Assembly: GCA_965370495.1 (NCBI GenBank)
Contig: CBDUUV010000050.1
Location: 1-17,619, forward strand
Source: Krumholzibacterium sp965370495
Lineage (GTDB): Bacteria; Krumholzibacteriota; Krumholzibacteriia; Krumholzibacteriales; Krumholzibacteriaceae
Reading direction: 5' to 3'
DNA length: 17,619 bases
The notes under the pieces are model-generated. The model saw only the letters and a list, made by a program, of their open reading frames with translations, was not told where the DNA came from and ran no database searches. This document shows positions 7,820 to 14,941 of this stretch, piece after piece; within the stretch, counting starts at the first letter, position 1; each line of letters starts with the position of its first letter. The translations under genes were made by a program, and so were the position numbers.

Positions 7820-9463
7820 CTAGTTTCTTTTCAGTCCATGGAATCTGATCCTGTTGTGAAGGTGCTGTCGCGTCACTTCCAGGATTTCGGCCGCCCTGGT
7901 AACCTTCCATCCCGTCTCTTTGAGTATTTCAATGATTATCTGTTTTTCGACGGCAGATAGCTTTGTTTTTAGTGATTTTTGTCCGCTCAGGTTACTGGTA
8001 AGCCCTGATTCTTCAATAAGTTGAGGGAAAAAGTTTCTGGAAAGAATCGTTGAATCCCCGCAGAGGGCAAGGGCCCTCTCAATAGTGTTTTCCAGTTCGC
8101 GAACATTACCGGGCCAGCTGTTGGAAATAAGCAGCTTCATAGTCTCAGGAAGAATTCTGATATTCTTCTTGCCCATTTTATCCATGTATTTCTTGAGGAA
8201 ATGTTCAGCCAGCGGGAAGATATCATCCTTGCGCTCACGAAGTGAGGGGATAGTGATCGGTACGACATTCAGCCTGTAGAATAGATCCTGACGGAATTTG
8301 CCTTTTTTGATATCTTCAACAAGATTTCTGTTGGTAGCGGCTATGATTCTGACATCTACCTTCCTTGTGAAATTTTCCCCGATCCTTCGAATCTCTTCTT
8401 CCTGAAGTGTGCGAAGAAGTTTGACCTGAAGCTGCGGAGGCATGTCGCCTATTTCATCGAGAAATATGCTTCCACCATTCGCCGTTTCAAAAAGTCCCGG
8501 TTTATCACTGGTTGCCCCTGTAAAGGAACCTTTTTTGTGACCGAAAAGTTCGCTTTCGAGAAGTTCCGCAGGCATGGCCCCACAATTGATAGTGACCATC
8601 TGCCCGGTCTTGCGCGGGCCATTGAAATGAATTGCCTTGGCGATCAGCTCTTTTCCCGTCCCGGTTTCACCGTGGATAAGGACAGTCGTATCGAGTGGCG
8701 CGACCTTGCTGATCATCCTGAAAATATCCTGCATGGATTTGCTTTTTCCGATTATACCCGAGAATTCGTACTTCTCTGAAAGTTCATATCTGAGAATGCG
8801 GTTTTCGTTCGCGAGATTTTCTCTCGAGAGAATCAGTTCTCCGTGGAGCCTGGCGTTCTCGATAGCGATCGCTGCCTGGGAAGCGAATGCGCTTACAATC
8901 GGCATGTCATCCTCTGAGAGTTCGTTGGTAAGCCTGCTGGAGTCTGTGTAAATGACCCCGATCACCTTATCTTCGAGTTTCAGTGGTACGCAGACAGATG
9001 TTGTGAGTCTTAAGTCTATTACACTTTTCTGATGCTTGAACTGTTCGTTTTCGGTGACATTTGAGATAAAAAGAGGGTTCCCTTTTTCGAAGACGTCACT
9101 GATGATACTGCGGCTTACTTCGAAATCATTTTCTTTGAGGGAGAGCTTTTTGATGTTACGCGCAATACGGAATTGAAGTTTGTTTTCCCTGTCAGCGAGC
9201 ATAAGGAACCCGCGGTCTGCATATGCAAGTTTGATTACCGAATCGACGATGTCGGAAAGGAGATCGTTGAGATTGAGCGTGGAGTTGAGGTTCTTTGTGA
9301 TGTCGACCAGCATTTCCAGCTTGCCCAGGCGGTGTTTGGTTTTCTCCAGCTTTGCAGTTAAAGTCGCATCCATACGCGTTGATTCCGAACGCTCGAGGTT
9401 ACCAAGGTTCTCCTCGACTTCGGCGAAGAAATTCTCTGCGTTGTCGGGTTCATCCTTTTTCAT
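7820..9463 (-). CDS. Sigma-54-type activator with GAF sensor (GAF-AAA+-Fis HTH)
   Basis: This 547-aa protein has a GAF domain (about 64-205) with typical ends (LLSDIVDSVIKLAYADRG and FASQAAIAIENARL). A coiled coil (206-232) joins it to the AAA+ domain. That domain carries Walker A GETGTGKE (265-272), the sigma-54 loop as GSFTGA (312-317), Walker B SIFLDEIGD (332-340) and WPGNVREL (450-457). The C-terminal Fis-type helix-turn-helix (about 505-545) ends TRQHLHNRIRFHGL. Length and order match NifA/NorR-like GAF activators, but without metal-binding cysteine clusters. The GAF ligand is unknown. Ser in place of the first Ala of GAFTGA occurs in functional members. The ATG at 9463 has only a weak TGAAGAA ribosome-binding site; Met31 at 9373 is an alternative start. 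A promoter lies at 9519-9548. The DUF355 gene follows in the same transcript. Confidence 0.92.
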   Translation of the reverse strand: MKKDEPDNAENFFAEVEENLGNLERSESTRMDATLTAKLEKTKHRLGKLEMLVDITKNLNSTLNLNDLLSDIVDSVIKLAYADRGFLMLADRENKLQFRIARNIKKLSLKENDFEVSRSIISDVFEKGNPLFISNVTENEQFKHQKSVIDLRLTTSVCVPLKLEDKVIGVIYTDSSRLTNELSEDDMPIVSAFASQAAIAIENARLHGELILSRENLANENRILRYELSEKYEFSGIIGKSKSMQDIFRMISKVAPLDTTVLIHGETGTGKELIAKAIHFNGPRKTGQMVTINCGAMPAELLESELFGHKKGSFTGATSDKPGLFETANGGSIFLDEIGDMPPQLQVKLLRTLQEEEIRRIGENFTRKVDVRIIAATNRNLVEDIKKGKFRQDLFYRLNVVPITIPSLRERKDDIFPLAEHFLKKYMDKMGKKNIRILPETMKLLISNSWPGNVRELENTIERALALCGDSTILSRNFFPQLIEESGLTSNLSGQKSLKTKLSAVEKQIIIEILKETGWKVTRAAEILEVTRQHLHNRIRFHGLKRN

Positions 9464-9518
9464 TTCTTCAGAAACCCTTCTTTGAAAGCACAGGCTGTGT
9501 TCTGTCTGTACGAGGCTA

Positions 9519-9548
9519 ATGCTACATTTGAATTGCTCCCCGGGTCAA
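9519..9548 (-). promoter_or_regulatory. Sigma-70 promoter for the GAF/AAA+ regulator
   Basis: Read on the minus strand, TTGACC (9543-9548, 5 of 6 consensus) is followed by an 18-bp spacer and TAGCAT (9519-9524, 4 of 6), 55 nt before the ATG at 9463. It sits just inside the hairpin that closes the preceding minus-strand unit, which fits a separate transcription start. Confidence 0.55.
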
Positions 9549-9550
9549 CT

Positions 9551-9572
9551 AAAACCGATCTTTATCGGTTTT
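9551..9572 (-). terminator. Hairpin terminator, possibly bidirectional
   Basis: A perfect 9-bp inverted repeat, AAAACCGAT-CTTT-ATCGGTTTT, has a 4-nt loop. On both strands the stem ends in TTTT, so it could stop transcription either way. By position it most likely ends the minus-strand unit of the histidine-kinase-like gene; it also overlaps the end of the possible small ORF at 9562. Confidence 0.7.
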
Positions 9573-9768
9573 CCCTTATTGAAGGAAAGGCTTTTCCAGC
9601 CGGACTGAATTTCCGCGAAATTCCAGAAGATCCTTGAACAGCTGTTCCGTCTGACAGTGAACAGGTAGACGGTCGACAGATACTGTAACTCCAATGACGT
9701 TGTGCCAGGGCCGCGTCAAATTCCCTTATGAATGAACCTTTCCTGATATTCGTGTCATCCTGTTTCAT
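9562..9768 (-). CDS. Possible small hypothetical protein, 68 aa
   Basis: A 68-aa frame starts with ATG 25 nt after the end of the histidine-kinase-like gene. AAGGA lies 9 nt before the start, and the frame ends inside the hairpin at 9551-9572. Position, ribosome-binding site and terminator are what one would expect of the last gene in an operon. The protein (two Cys, basic, Ser-rich, ending FSPAGKAFPSIRENR) has no signal peptide, membrane segment or family I recognise. It could equally be a chance frame in a 3' untranslated region. Confidence 0.3.
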   Translation of the reverse strand: MKQDDTNIRKGSFIREFDAALAQRHWSYSICRPSTCSLSDGTAVQGSSGISRKFSPAGKAFPSIRENR

Positions 9769-9793
9769 TGGGCATGGTCCTTGATTGTTTCTC

Positions 9794-10966
9794 CTATGGA
9801 GGTGAAATATTCATGTTGTTGACCGGTGATCCAGATGATTTGTTCGGGTTTTGATCGATCGGCAGAAATACACTGAAGACCGATCCGATACTACGGCCGC
9901 TTTCGGTTTCGATCCAGCCGCCGCACTCCCGTACTATATTTTTTGCTATATACAGGTTTAGTCCGGGATGAGAGTCTTCTTCGGGGACCATGTCCTTTGT
10001 TGAATAACTGTTACCGAGTATTTTTTCCCCGGTCTCATCATGTATTCCACATCCGTTGTCTACTACCTCGAATAAAATATGATTATCGACAAGATCTGTT
10101 CTTACAATTATTTCGCCCCCTTTTCCATCAGGGAGGCTCTCAATGGCATTTTGAACCAGGTGATATATTATCTGAAACAGTTCGCTCGCGCGCATCGGCA
10201 GTTTCGGGATGTGATAGTTGAACCGGGTCTTTATCTGAATCCTGGAATCGAATGATCGGTGGTGCCTTATCCGGTTGATCCAGAACATTGCCGCGGTGTT
10301 CAGGTCTGTGGTACCCGGGTCTGACGCACTTGTCCAGCTGTTGTTTTCAATATTTTCAAGCAGTTCGTTCAGGATACCTGTGTAGAAGGTTAGCCTTTCG
10401 GGGAATGAGGTCAGGTATGAAAGATTCTTTTCTTCAGGGGCTTCGATTTTTCGCGGCTTGCTGTAATATGGATGATATGTTCTCTCCAGTCGCTCTTGCA
10501 GTTTAGCCGCATCTTTCCTGATCTGGCATATCAGTCTGGTTATACTGTAGAAGATGCACCTGGAACGGTCAGCGGTTCCGATACTCGACTTCATCGACAT
10601 GACCTTCTCCTGCTTTCGAGAGAAAATATACTCCAGATTTATTACATATTGCAGCAGGTCCTTATCATTCATGCTCAGGCTGGGAATGTTTCCCGAGCCG
10701 TCAGGAAACCTCAATTGTTGTTGATTTAAACCCTTTCCATGCCGCCGCTGGACCATGTTTCGGACAAGACAATACTGTTGATCCAACACGCTACCTGACG
10801 GATTTTCCGGTATCACCTCAAGCTTCAGGCAAACCGATGAAAAAATATAAGTTACATTACTGACGCTACTTTCCAACGCAAACACTGTGCCATTACGACA
10901 ATCGTGTTTTGTGTTGTGTAACTTGTTGTAGAAAATGCCGTTAAGAGACTTATGGGAATATATCAT
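9794..10966 (-). CDS. Histidine-kinase-like ATPase (HATPase_c) without a recognisable phospho-acceptor His
   Basis: This 390-aa protein has a HATPase_c domain in its last 130 residues: N box LVQNAIESL (270-278), G1 box DNGCGI (303-308), YSTKD (321-325) and a G2-like HPGLNLYIAKNIV (333-345). The G2 box reads GLNL where most kinases have GLGL. Upstream there is a helical region but no H box of the HE.RNP type, so it may be a degenerate kinase, a phosphatase-type regulator, or one using another His. Residues 1-120 match nothing I recognise and show no membrane helix, so the protein is probably cytoplasmic. The start at 10966 has AAGGAAA about 10 nt upstream. No response-regulator gene lies nearby; all three activators in the window lack REC domains. 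A promoter is at 11042-11050. Confidence 0.8.
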   Translation of the reverse strand: MIYSHKSLNGIFYNKLHNTKHDCRNGTVFALESSVSNVTYIFSSVCLKLEVIPENPSGSVLDQQYCLVRNMVQRRHGKGLNQQQLRFPDGSGNIPSLSMNDKDLLQYVINLEYIFSRKQEKVMSMKSSIGTADRSRCIFYSITRLICQIRKDAAKLQERLERTYHPYYSKPRKIEAPEEKNLSYLTSFPERLTFYTGILNELLENIENNSWTSASDPGTTDLNTAAMFWINRIRHHRSFDSRIQIKTRFNYHIPKLPMRASELFQIIYHLVQNAIESLPDGKGGEIIVRTDLVDNHILFEVVDNGCGIHDETGEKILGNSYSTKDMVPEEDSHPGLNLYIAKNIVRECGGWIETESGRSIGSVFSVFLPIDQNPNKSSGSPVNNMNISPP

Positions 10967-11041
10967 TTTTTATTATTTCCTTATCGACCGATATTATGTC
11001 ATCAATAATTTACACATGAGACTGGCCATTGATGTTAATCT

Positions 11042-11050
11042 ATTATAACA
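11042..11050 (-). promoter_or_regulatory. Extended -10 promoter element for the histidine-kinase-like gene
   Basis: On the minus strand the sequence is TGTTATAAT, an exact extended -10 (TGn plus TATAAT), 75 nt before the ATG at 10966. The expected -35 region (TTACTG, 11066-11071, 18-bp spacer) is poor, as is common for extended -10 promoters. Confidence 0.5.
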
Positions 11051-11075
11051 TAAAAAGTTAAATAGCAGTAAGTAT

Positions 11076-11312
11076 TTATTTACAACAGTAAAATATATTT
11101 TCCACATAGTAATTCCAGGAGCCGTCGTTGCCAGGCGCTGTGCTTCCGAGAACTGACGGATCGCCTGGCGAACAATACGTTGTCTTGACAGGCCATGCCC
11201 CCCCGTACTGTATTGTGTATTGTGTGATTAGCAGAGAATAACGAGCAGGCGACCCGCCAGGCCCGTCAGGATAAACGGGCGTAACATTAAGTGCCGCAAC
11301 ACAATGCAACAT
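11076..11312 (-). CDS. Doubtful small ORF, 78 aa, Gly/Pro/Cys-rich
   Basis: This minus-strand frame lies between the histidine-kinase-like gene and the divergent + strand promoters. It contains five Cys, many Gly and Pro, and an aromatic C-terminus (SWNYYVENIFYCCK), but no signal peptide. An AGGGGG run lies only 1-2 nt before the ATG, too close for a normal ribosome-binding site. The start overlaps the -35 of the first + strand promoter region. Probably not expressed; recorded because it fills most of an otherwise gene-free interval. Confidence 0.15.
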   Translation of the reverse strand: MLHCVAALNVTPVYPDGPGGSPARYSLLITQYTIQYGGAWPVKTTYCSPGDPSVLGSTAPGNDGSWNYYVENIFYCCK

Positions 11313-11318
11313 ACCCCC

Positions 11319-11347
11319 TTGACAAAAAACGTGAAGTTTGCTAAACT
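11319..11347 (+). promoter_or_regulatory. Sigma-70 promoter P1 for the secreted protein/TPR regulator pair
   Basis: TTGACA (11319-11324, exact) is followed by a 17-bp spacer and TAAACT (11342-11347, 4 of 6). It lies 96 nt before the ATG at 11444. The palindrome at 11333-11349 covers the -10. Confidence 0.6.
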
Positions 11348-11349
11348 TC
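11333..11349. promoter_or_regulatory. Palindromic operator candidate over the P1 -10
   Basis: GAAGTTT-GCT-AAACTTC is a perfect 7-bp inverted repeat with a 3-nt centre, wholly within the P1 spacer and -10. Such a position is typical of a dimeric repressor site. Which protein binds is unknown; no separate repressor gene is adjacent. Confidence 0.55.
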
Positions 11350-11363
11350 TTTCAAGCGATCTG

Positions 11364-11392
11364 TTAACGCGACTGACAAGCTGGGGTATAAT
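11364..11392 (+). promoter_or_regulatory. Sigma-70 promoter P2 for the secreted protein/TPR regulator pair
   Basis: TTAACG (11364-11369, 4 of 6) and TATAAT (11387-11392, exact) have a 17-bp spacer, 45 nt downstream of P1 and 51 nt before the ATG at 11444. P2 lies outside the palindrome, so it could give expression independent of P1 control. Confidence 0.6.
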
Positions 11393-11443
11393 TATCAGGG
11401 TGCGCTTTCTCATTGCGCTTCGCGCGTGGCGAGTGGAGTATCT

Positions 11444-11806
11444 ATGAAACGCTTTTTTCAAAGTGGACCTTTACTCTTGCTGGTTCTGGCCGCCGTTATT
11501 TCACTGTTCGCTTTCTCTTCGGCTGCCAAAGCCACATCTACGAGATATACAAGCTGTTCTATCCTCGAAAACATGGTCAATGCGGACCCGGGGGAAGATC
11601 CGCATCTGAAAGTGGTTCCTGGTCAACAGGATCAGTTTGTGTGTGACTCTCAGGGACAGACGTCGACGCTTGCCTCGAGTGGAGACCGGCAGGGAATGCT
11701 CCACGTGCAGGACGTCGATAATCTGCAGGAGGGCAAATGGCATTTTTTTGAAAATCCTGAATTCAGGATGATAATGCAGATGTTTGTCCTGACGTTGCGA
11801 CGCTAG
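11444..11806 (+). CDS. Small secreted protein of unknown function, 120 aa
   Basis: The protein begins with a clear Sec signal peptide: MKRFF, a hydrophobic core (LLLLVLAAVISLFAF) and a likely signal-peptidase I cut after SSAAKA. The mature part of about 90 residues is hydrophilic with two Cys (in SCSIL and FVCDS), which could form one disulfide, and ends in LTLRR. I do not recognise the family. I chose the ATG at 11444 over the GTG at 11426 because TGGAG (11434-11438) is 5 nt upstream and the signal peptide starts properly there. Two promoters lie upstream. The stop is 19 nt before the ATG of the TPR/AAA+ activator, so the two are very likely one operon and may be functionally linked. What the mature protein does is unknown. 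Confidence 0.65.
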   Translation: MKRFFQSGPLLLLVLAAVISLFAFSSAAKATSTRYTSCSILENMVNADPGEDPHLKVVPGQQDQFVCDSQGQTSTLASSGDRQGMLHVQDVDNLQEGKWHFFENPEFRMIMQMFVLTLRR

Positions 11807-11825
11807 TTAATTGGGAACCGGAGAG

Positions 11826-14399
11826 ATGAAAGTTCAACAACTCGCCATACAACGGCTCATAGTCGAAACGTCTCAGCTTCACGAGCGTGGAGAATTCCGG
11901 CAGGCGTATCAATGTTCACTTGATGCATTGACCATTGCAACGGAATCTGCTCCTGACCGGGAACTCTATGCGCGTGTTCTCGTCGTGGCAGCCCGAAGCG
12001 CATACTATCTGTCTTTGTTCAATAAATGTCATGAATTCCTTAATCAGCTCTCACCGCCCGGAAACAACGATGACAATGGCGATCACCAGAGCGAATATCT
12101 GTATTCAGGACTCCCCGGGAGCAATGATACCAAAGGCATTCCAAAGCCGCTTGTACTGGAAGCATTAATAATCAGGGCGAATGTGTTGCGAAGGACTGGT
12201 AACTACGATGAAGCGCTGGAGGTGCTCGGCAGTTTCAGTATCGAAGCCGGGGATGATATACTTCCTCGGCTTGTTATCGAGAAACTCCTGGCTCGAGGGG
12301 CATGCCGCTATTATTCAGGTAAGCTCAGAGGGGCTCGCGAAGACCTTGAATCTGCTCTGGGGCTTGCTATCTATAATGATGATGTGCGGGCCAGGGCAAG
12401 GGTCCTGGTAATGCTGGGTCTGGTTGCTCGCTCAATGGGGTTTATGGCCAGGGCTGAAGACTGTTTTTCCCGGGGACGGGAGTTTTGCAGAGCAGGAGGT
12501 GATTCTTACGGAGAGGCTGCCGCTTTGTTGAATATCGCGATTACCCTTTATCACAGGGGGAAGTTTGCGCGGGCTGAAAAATCAGTGTTAAAAGCCAGAT
12601 CCCTGTTTGTTAAAACCGAATGGAATCTCGGCGCATGCCGCTCGCTGCTGGTTCTCGGAAATATTCGCAGGAGACAGGGTGAGTATTCTGCCGCGCATAA
12701 GGTATATGTACGTGCGGGCAAGATGGCTGATAGGGGCGGGTTTGCCAGGGAGAAGGTTTTTGCAATGGAGCTTTCCGGTGCGATTTTTCTGGCGCGAAAG
12801 GATTACAGGAAAGCCATCAAGATATTTACAGAAAGTCTTCATATGGTAGATGAGATAGCGCCGGGTGGGGATCTTGCCGCTGAGATCCACAGGCGACTCG
12901 GAGAAGCTTTCATCGGTGAGGGTAAAACCGCAGAGGCGATGAAGTATCTTGAATGTGCTTTATCCCTGGCAAATAAATCTGGTGATAAGCTGGAAAAGGG
13001 CCTTGTGCTCCGGGCAATGGCGGGAGCGAAGTCGGTGGAGGGTGATCGGAAAAAAGCCACAGATCTTTTCCAGGAGTCGATCGACAGCATACGCGCCAGT
13101 GGATGTTCCTACGAACTCGCCAGGACCCATCTGACGTTCGCTGTGCAGCTTGTCGGAAAATCGACAGGCTTGTCCTCCGGGTCGGCCGCGCCTGTGGATG
13201 ATAATTTTGGTATGGTCGAGCAGGAGGGGACAGATTGTATTGTTCCGGATAATTGTAATAAAGCTCTTGGAAGCCTTATGGAAGCGGGACACCTGTTTGC
13301 GGGAACCGATGATGATCATTTCAGTGTTATGACCGACAGGTATATGGAGAGATTGCTGGGTATGAAGAGAAGGGCCGGGTTGCTTTTGCGTAGCCCGGGT
13401 GTCTCGGGCGAGGTTATTACCATTATGTACTCACATGAGTATATGATCGCAAAAAGTTTTGTGGCGGTGTCTGAGACCATGTTAGATGTCTGGAGAAAGA
13501 TCAAGTTTGCCGGGTCTTTTTCAAGGCCTGTTCTTATTACGGGTGAGACAGGTACTGGCAAAGAACTTGTTGCGAGGCTTATACATGATGCCGGCACCAG
13601 GGCTGGTCGCCCGTTTGTTGCTGTCAACTGTGCAGCCATACCTGACCACCTTTTTGAAAGCGAGTTTTTTGGCCACAGAAAAGGATGTTTTACCGGGGCG
13701 TTTACTGACAGGCGAGGAATCTTTGAAGAAGCCGATGGTGGAACGATCTTCCTGGATGAGGTAGGTGAACTATCCACTCTCCAGCAGGTCAAACTGCTTC
13801 GCGTGCTGCAGGAACGGAAAGTCAGGAGATTGGGGAATAACATCGAGTGTCCGGTAGATGTCAGGGTTATCTCGGCAACGAACAGAGACCTCGAACAAAT
13901 GATCGAAGATTCTTCTTTCAGGGAGGATTTCTTTTACAGGATTAATGCCGAGATCATACATCTTGATCCTCTAAGGAGCAGGCCTGAGGATATCGTTCCC
14001 CTTCTTGCCTGGCGCCTTTGTGGAAATGGGAATAGCAATGGTTCTGGCCGTGAGATGAGGATCGTATCTTCCGCTCTTAAGTGCCTGCAGGCGTATCACT
14101 GGCCCGGGAACGCGAGGGAGCTTATTTCAGTAGCTGACAGGGTGGGGCATATGGCTTCGCATGATATCATAACAACGGATATGCTTCCAGAGCGGGTCAG
14201 GAGGGGTGTCCCTGTTCCTGAACGAGCTGCATTCGCTTCAGGCACCAGCCTGGAAACAGTTGACATGAAAACGAAGCTTAACAAGGTGATGAACATCTGT
14301 AGAGGGAACAAGTCGGCTGCTGCAAAATGGCTTGGTATCTCACGCGGGACTCTCTACAAACAGCTCAGGCAGGCCGGGTTGGCGCACTTTATAAGATAA
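11826..14399 (+). CDS. Large TPR-containing sigma-54-type activator (TPR-AAA+-HTH), 857 aa
   Basis: Residues about 5-440 form a long TPR array; units are clear at ALIIRANVLRRTGNYDEALE, ALLNIAITLYHRGKFARAEK, CRSLLVLGNIRRRQGEYSAA and EIHRRLGEAFIGEGKTAEAM. A linker of about 100 residues leads to the AAA+ domain (about 535-780): Walker A GETGTGKE (573-580), the sigma-54 loop as GCFTGA (620-625), Walker B TIFLDEVGE (640-648) and WPGNAREL (759-766). The C-terminal Fis-type helix-turn-helix is at about 815-850 (KSAAAKWLGISRGTLYKQL). Cys at the second position of the loop is unusual, but the critical FTGA is kept. There is no REC domain. I chose the ATG at 11826 with GGAG just upstream over the in-frame TTG at 11811. 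The TPRs probably bind a peptide or partner protein. It shares its architecture with the 5203-7251 regulator, though their sensor regions differ in length, and follows the secreted-protein gene closely. Confidence 0.9.
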   Translation: MKVQQLAIQRLIVETSQLHERGEFRQAYQCSLDALTIATESAPDRELYARVLVVAARSAYYLSLFNKCHEFLNQLSPPGNNDDNGDHQSEYLYSGLPGSNDTKGIPKPLVLEALIIRANVLRRTGNYDEALEVLGSFSIEAGDDILPRLVIEKLLARGACRYYSGKLRGAREDLESALGLAIYNDDVRARARVLVMLGLVARSMGFMARAEDCFSRGREFCRAGGDSYGEAAALLNIAITLYHRGKFARAEKSVLKARSLFVKTEWNLGACRSLLVLGNIRRRQGEYSAAHKVYVRAGKMADRGGFAREKVFAMELSGAIFLARKDYRKAIKIFTESLHMVDEIAPGGDLAAEIHRRLGEAFIGEGKTAEAMKYLECALSLANKSGDKLEKGLVLRAMAGAKSVEGDRKKATDLFQESIDSIRASGCSYELARTHLTFAVQLVGKSTGLSSGSAAPVDDNFGMVEQEGTDCIVPDNCNKALGSLMEAGHLFAGTDDDHFSVMTDRYMERLLGMKRRAGLLLRSPGVSGEVITIMYSHEYMIAKSFVAVSETMLDVWRKIKFAGSFSRPVLITGETGTGKELVARLIHDAGTRAGRPFVAVNCAAIPDHLFESEFFGHRKGCFTGAFTDRRGIFEEADGGTIFLDEVGELSTLQQVKLLRVLQERKVRRLGNNIECPVDVRVISATNRDLEQMIEDSSFREDFFYRINAEIIHLDPLRSRPEDIVPLLAWRLCGNGNSNGSGREMRIVSSALKCLQAYHWPGNARELISVADRVGHMASHDIITTDMLPERVRRGVPVPERAAFASGTSLETVDMKTKLNKVMNICRGNKSAAAKWLGISRGTLYKQLRQAGLAHFIR

Positions 14400-14486
14400 T
14401 CCGTTATTTTGATTCATCAGAAAATCTAAAAATGGATATGGGGGCGGGTGGCCTGTCCGCTACTGGTGCTGTTCAATCTGTTCACA

Positions 14487-14510
14487 GTGTCTATTCTGTG
14501 TACATATCTG
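14487..14510 (+). repeat. 24-bp direct repeat, copy 1
   Basis: Starts GTGTCTATTCTGTGTACA. It matches the copy at 14567-14590 at 21 of 24 positions. A partial third copy (CTATTC then GTGTA) follows at 14513-14524. It lies 88 bp downstream of the TPR regulator stop. Confidence 0.6.
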
Positions 14511-14566
14511 CTCTATTCGTGTAACCAGGCAACTTTCAACACCTTGCCAGAACGGCCGGGACTCGG

Positions 14567-14590
14567 GTGTCTATTCTCTGTACAAATTTG
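14567..14590 (+). repeat. 24-bp direct repeat, copy 2
   Basis: Starts GTGTCTATTCTCTGTACA, exactly 80 bp after copy 1. TCTGTACAAA within it (14577-14586) recurs inverted as TTTGTACAGA at 14796-14805. These may be ends of a decayed mobile element, or protein sites; no transposase is visible. Confidence 0.6.
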
Positions 14591-14941
14591 TTTTTCACTC
14601 TGATTGATACAGCAGGGAGTATTGAGGGTGGTGCAGTGGTTTTACGCGTACTGTAAGATGTTATATAACCGATGATTAACGAGGCGCTTGTAATTGTAAA
14701 AGCAGATCATGTGAGCGTATCTGAACATTGGCATGTTACGTGATATATGTAAATGCGTCAGTCGTTTAACAGTCTGAGGTTACTGAAGAGCCGGGTTTGT
14801 ACAGACGGTTCTTTAGGTAAGAACCATTCACATTCTACGGTACCGCTTTGTGTCCCCCCACCGCGATAATGCCGTATGTCTGTGAGTGGTTTTTTCTTTG
14901 CTCCCCCCCCATAAGCGTCAATCCGTGCGACGTCCACGGGG

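Larger units (their letters stand above)
14400..14941. other. Gene-free interval of 542 bp
   Basis: Between the + strand TPR regulator and the minus-strand TPR/DUF2271 gene I see only the repeats at 14487-14590, an inverted partial match at 14796-14805 and a run of eight C at 14903-14910. No convincing terminator, RNA gene or promoter is visible. A minus-strand frame crosses 14758-14941, but most of its upstream part lies over the neighbouring gene and its C-terminal part matches nothing I can name. Confidence 0.5.

Noticed and set aside
9489..9499. 11-bp palindrome CACAGGCTGTG in the leader of the GAF regulator
   Set aside because: Half-sites of 5 bp around one base are common by chance, and it does not overlap the promoter.
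14400..14941. Search for tRNA, small RNA, riboswitch or origin in the largest gene-free stretch
   Set aside because: No cloverleaf, conserved core or clustered origin-type boxes could be made out; only the short repeats stand out.
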